From NCBI RefSeq assembly GCF_002946835.1, contig NZ_CP026652.1, positions 4,402,001 to 4,466,000 on the forward strand: a stretch of DNA of 64,000 nt, in the 5' to 3' direction. The first letter of the stretch is position 1. The number at the start of each line of letters is the position of its first letter. Shown one piece after another: positions 62,201-64,000 of the stretch. The notes beneath the pieces were generated by a model. The model ran no database searches. It was not told the origin of the DNA and saw only the letters and a list, made by a program, of their open reading frames with translations. Made by a program: the position numbers and the translations under genes. The DNA is from Streptomyces dengpaensis. GTDB lineage: Bacteria; Actinomycetota; Actinomycetes; Streptomycetales; Streptomycetaceae.

Positions 62201-64000
62201 CTAGTTGGTGCCGATCCGCGCCAGCAGGTCGACGATCCGGTCCTGCACCTCGGCGCTCGTCGAGCGCTCGGCGAGGAACAGGACCGTCTCCCCCGCGGCC
62301 AGGCGCGGCCGTTCGGCCGGGTCGACGGCTGCGGTGTAGACGACGAGCGGCGTGCGGTTCAACTGGCCGTTCGCGCGGAGCCAGTCCACGATTCCGGCCT
62401 GCCGGGGCCGTACCTGCAACAGGTCCATCACGACCAGGTTCGGCCGCATCTGCGAGGCCAGTGTGACGGCGTCCGTGTCGGTGGACGCCCGCGCGACCTG
62501 CATCCCGCGCCGCTCGAGCGTCGCGGTCAGCGCCAGCGCGATCTCCGCGTGCTCCTCGATGAGCAGCACGCGCGGCGGGTGCTGCTCGGAGTCCCGGGGC
62601 GCCAGGGCCTTCAGGAGTACGGCGGGATCGGCGCCGTACGCCGCCTCGCGCGTCGCCTGGCCGAGTCCCGCCGTCACGAGGACGGGCACCTCGGCGGCGA
62701 CGGCGGCCTGGCGCAGCGACTGGAGCGCCGTGCGGGTGATCGGCCCGGTCAGCGGGTCGACGAAGAGCGCGGCCGGGAAGGCGGCGATCTGCGCGTCGAC
62801 CTCCTCGCGCGAGTGCACGATGACGGGCCGGTAGCCGCGGTCGCTCAGCGCCTGCTGGGTGGTGACGTCGGGCGCGGGCCACACGAGCAGGCGCCGCGGG
62901 TTGTCCAGCGGCTCCGGGGGCAGTTCGTCGTCCAGGGGCTGCGGCAGCGGCTGGTCGGCGACCTCGACGGCACCGCCGGGACCGTCGAGCGGCTCGGGGC
63001 CCTCGGCGGCGTTCTCGTCCGGTGCTCCTATGGCGTACGACCGTCCGGCGCCCTCGGTGGCTCCGGGCAGCCGGGGCCCAGGCGCGGTGGCCGTCTGCCC
63101 GGCCTGCGGGTGCGGACGGGCCCCCGTCTCCGGGCGCTCGGCGCCGGGCTCGGGGCGCGTACCGAGCTTGCGGCGACGGCCCGAGCCGTTGGTCTGGTGC
63201 GGGGGAGGCGTGGCGGACTGGGGCTGCGCGGCCTGGGGGCCGCCCGGCTGGTTCGGCACCGGCTGGTTCGCTGAAGGCTGCCGGGCGAACGGGACGCCCT
63301 GGCCGAGCGTGCGCACGCTGATCGCGCGGCCCTGCGTCGAGTTGGGGTCGATCGGGCCCGCGGCCTCGGCGGGCAGAGGCTGAGCGGCGCGCGGCTTCGC
63401 GGGGAGCTCGGGGGGAAGGGGGGCGGCCGGCGCGGGGGTTGGCTGGGTGGCTGTTGCCGGGGGGACGGGGGTTCGGGTGCCTGCGCCTGAGGTGTCGTTG
63501 GGGTTGGCCTTCGCGTTCGCGTTCGGCCACGGCTGCGGGGCCGTAGCCGGGATCGGCGCCGGGGTGCCGGCCGCTGAGGCGGCCTGGGAGGCGGCAGCGG
63601 CCTGGGTTGTCTGCGGTGCTTGCGGGGCCTGTGGTGCTTGCGGTGCCTGTGTGGGAAGCGTCTGCCCAGCAGCGGCCGCACCCGGAACGCCCTGCGCGGG
63701 AACGCCCTGTGCCGGAACCGCCTGTCCGGGAAGGGCAATCCCCGATGCCGGAACCGCCTGTGCCGGCGTCCCCGCCACGTCCGGCTGATCCGGAGCACGG
63801 CGAGCACGTCGCCGCCCTGTCGGGCCGGAAACGGGGTGCGGCTGCGGCGGAGTGTGATCGTCGGCCGGGTCGCGCAGCAGCGCGTCATGACGGCCGTCGT
63901 CGGCCTGCTCGTGACCGAGGCCGCCGCTGTCGACCGGCTGGGTCTGGGTCTGGGCTTGAGCCTGGGCCTGGGCGTACCCGGGTGAGCGGTCCGCCTCGGC
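62201..64000 (-). CDS. C-terminal part of a large response-regulator or hybrid-kinase protein (runs off right edge)
   Basis: The frame is open from the stop at 62201 to the right edge with no stop, giving ~600 residues; the start lies outside. The N-terminal visible half is low-complexity Pro/Ala/Gln/Arg sequence with repeats such as APQAPQAPQAP and QAQAQAQTQTQ. The C-terminal ~280 residues fold as two receiver-like domains: RRLLVWPAPDVTTQQALSDRGYRPVIVHSREEVDAQIAAFPAALFVDP and RVLLIEEHAEIALALTATLERRGMQVARASTDTDAVTLASQMRPNLVVMDL. The second keeps the acidic pair (EE) and the phospho-accepting aspartate (VVMDL). The block GRAISVRTLGQGVPFARQ recalls large Streptomyces hybrid sensor kinases. A GTG at 63778 is an internal alternative start. 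Confidence 0.75.
   Translation of the reverse strand, partial: AEADRSPGYAQAQAQAQTQTQPVDSGGLGHEQADDGRHDALLRDPADDHTPPQPHPVSGPTGRRRARRAPDQPDVAGTPAQAVPASGIALPGQAVPAQGVPAQGVPGAAAAGQTLPTQAPQAPQAPQAPQTTQAAAASQAASAAGTPAPIPATAPQPWPNANAKANPNDTSGAGTRTPVPPATATQPTPAPAAPLPPELPAKPRAAQPLPAEAAGPIDPNSTQGRAISVRTLGQGVPFARQPSANQPVPNQPGGPQAAQPQSATPPPHQTNGSGRRRKLGTRPEPGAERPETGARPHPQAGQTATAPGPRLPGATEGAGRSYAIGAPDENAAEGPEPLDGPGGAVEVADQPLPQPLDDELPPEPLDNPRRLLVWPAPDVTTQQALSDRGYRPVIVHSREEVDAQIAAFPAALFVDPLTGPITRTALQSLRQAAVAAEVPVLVTAGLGQATREAAYGADPAVLLKALAPRDSEQHPPRVLLIEEHAEIALALTATLERRGMQVARASTDTDAVTLASQMRPNLVVMDLLQVRPRQAGIVDWLRANGQLNRTPLVVYTAAVDPAERPRLAAGETVLFLAERSTSAEVQDRIVDLLARIGTN

Overview
The window is high-GC actinobacterial DNA, almost certainly a Streptomyces chromosome core region. 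The evidence is third-position GC bias throughout, GTG and TTG starts with GGAGG-type ribosome sites, a Rex-controlled cydAB-cydCD locus, a dtpA/sco/ecuC copper cluster, DUF5926 and DUF2637 proteins, RsbW-like kinases and TTGTCCACA-type DnaA boxes. Two perfect parS-like palindromes and many DnaA boxes suggest it lies near the replication origin.

Layout. 1-6.1 kb: 3' end of thiC, a von Willebrand A protein, a two-helix membrane protein, a metallophosphoesterase and a LacI-type repressor. 6.7-16.1 kb: a HisC-like aminotransferase, then cytochrome bd oxidase (cydA, cydB) behind a perfect Rex operator, the fused cydCD exporter, and a GAF sensor kinase. 16.2-22.7 kb, mostly minus strand: a HAD phosphatase, a luciferase-like monooxygenase, KptA, a MerR regulator, a hydrolase-SDR fusion and an M24 peptidase. 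23-26.5 kb: a four-gene ABC-2 exporter operon. 26.6-31 kb: a small acidic protein, tRNA-Ser(GCT), a HAD phosphatase coupled to serS, a cluster of DnaA boxes, and pheA. 31-37.6 kb: the copper/DyP peroxidase operon (membrane protein, ycnI, sco, ecuC, copCD, dtpA). 38-48.5 kb: two RsbW-like kinases, aminopeptidase P, a PP2C-type phosphatase, a small primase-like protein, a DUF5926/SEC-C protein, a glycerophosphodiesterase and an HtrA protease. 48.6-51.4 kb: accessory DNA, with a complete IS630-type element, a DUF2637 membrane protein and a small AT-richer ORF beside tRNA-Ser(TGA). 51.5-54.5 kb: a secreted FG-GAP protein, a second primase-polymerase and a small secreted protein. 55-60.6 kb: a trio resembling the mycobacterial ChsH2-ChsH1-Ltp2 steroid side-chain genes, an ECF sigma factor and an acyl-CoA ligase. 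60.7-62.2 kb: a decayed MFS exporter divergent from an intact TetR repressor with twin operators. 62.2-64 kb: the C-terminal part of a very large response-regulator or hybrid-kinase protein that runs off the right edge.

Themes. Respiration and redox (cyd, Rex, DyP, copper delivery), signalling (sensor kinases, RsbW/PP2C/ECF), and acyl-CoA chemistry dominate. The most unusual structural signal is that six minus-strand genes (the luciferase-like gene, kptA, pheA, dtpA, the PP2C gene and the second RsbW-like gene) end inside, or directly against, a degenerate tandem repeat that takes in or flanks the stop codon. Each gene uses a different repeat unit. I know of no description of this.
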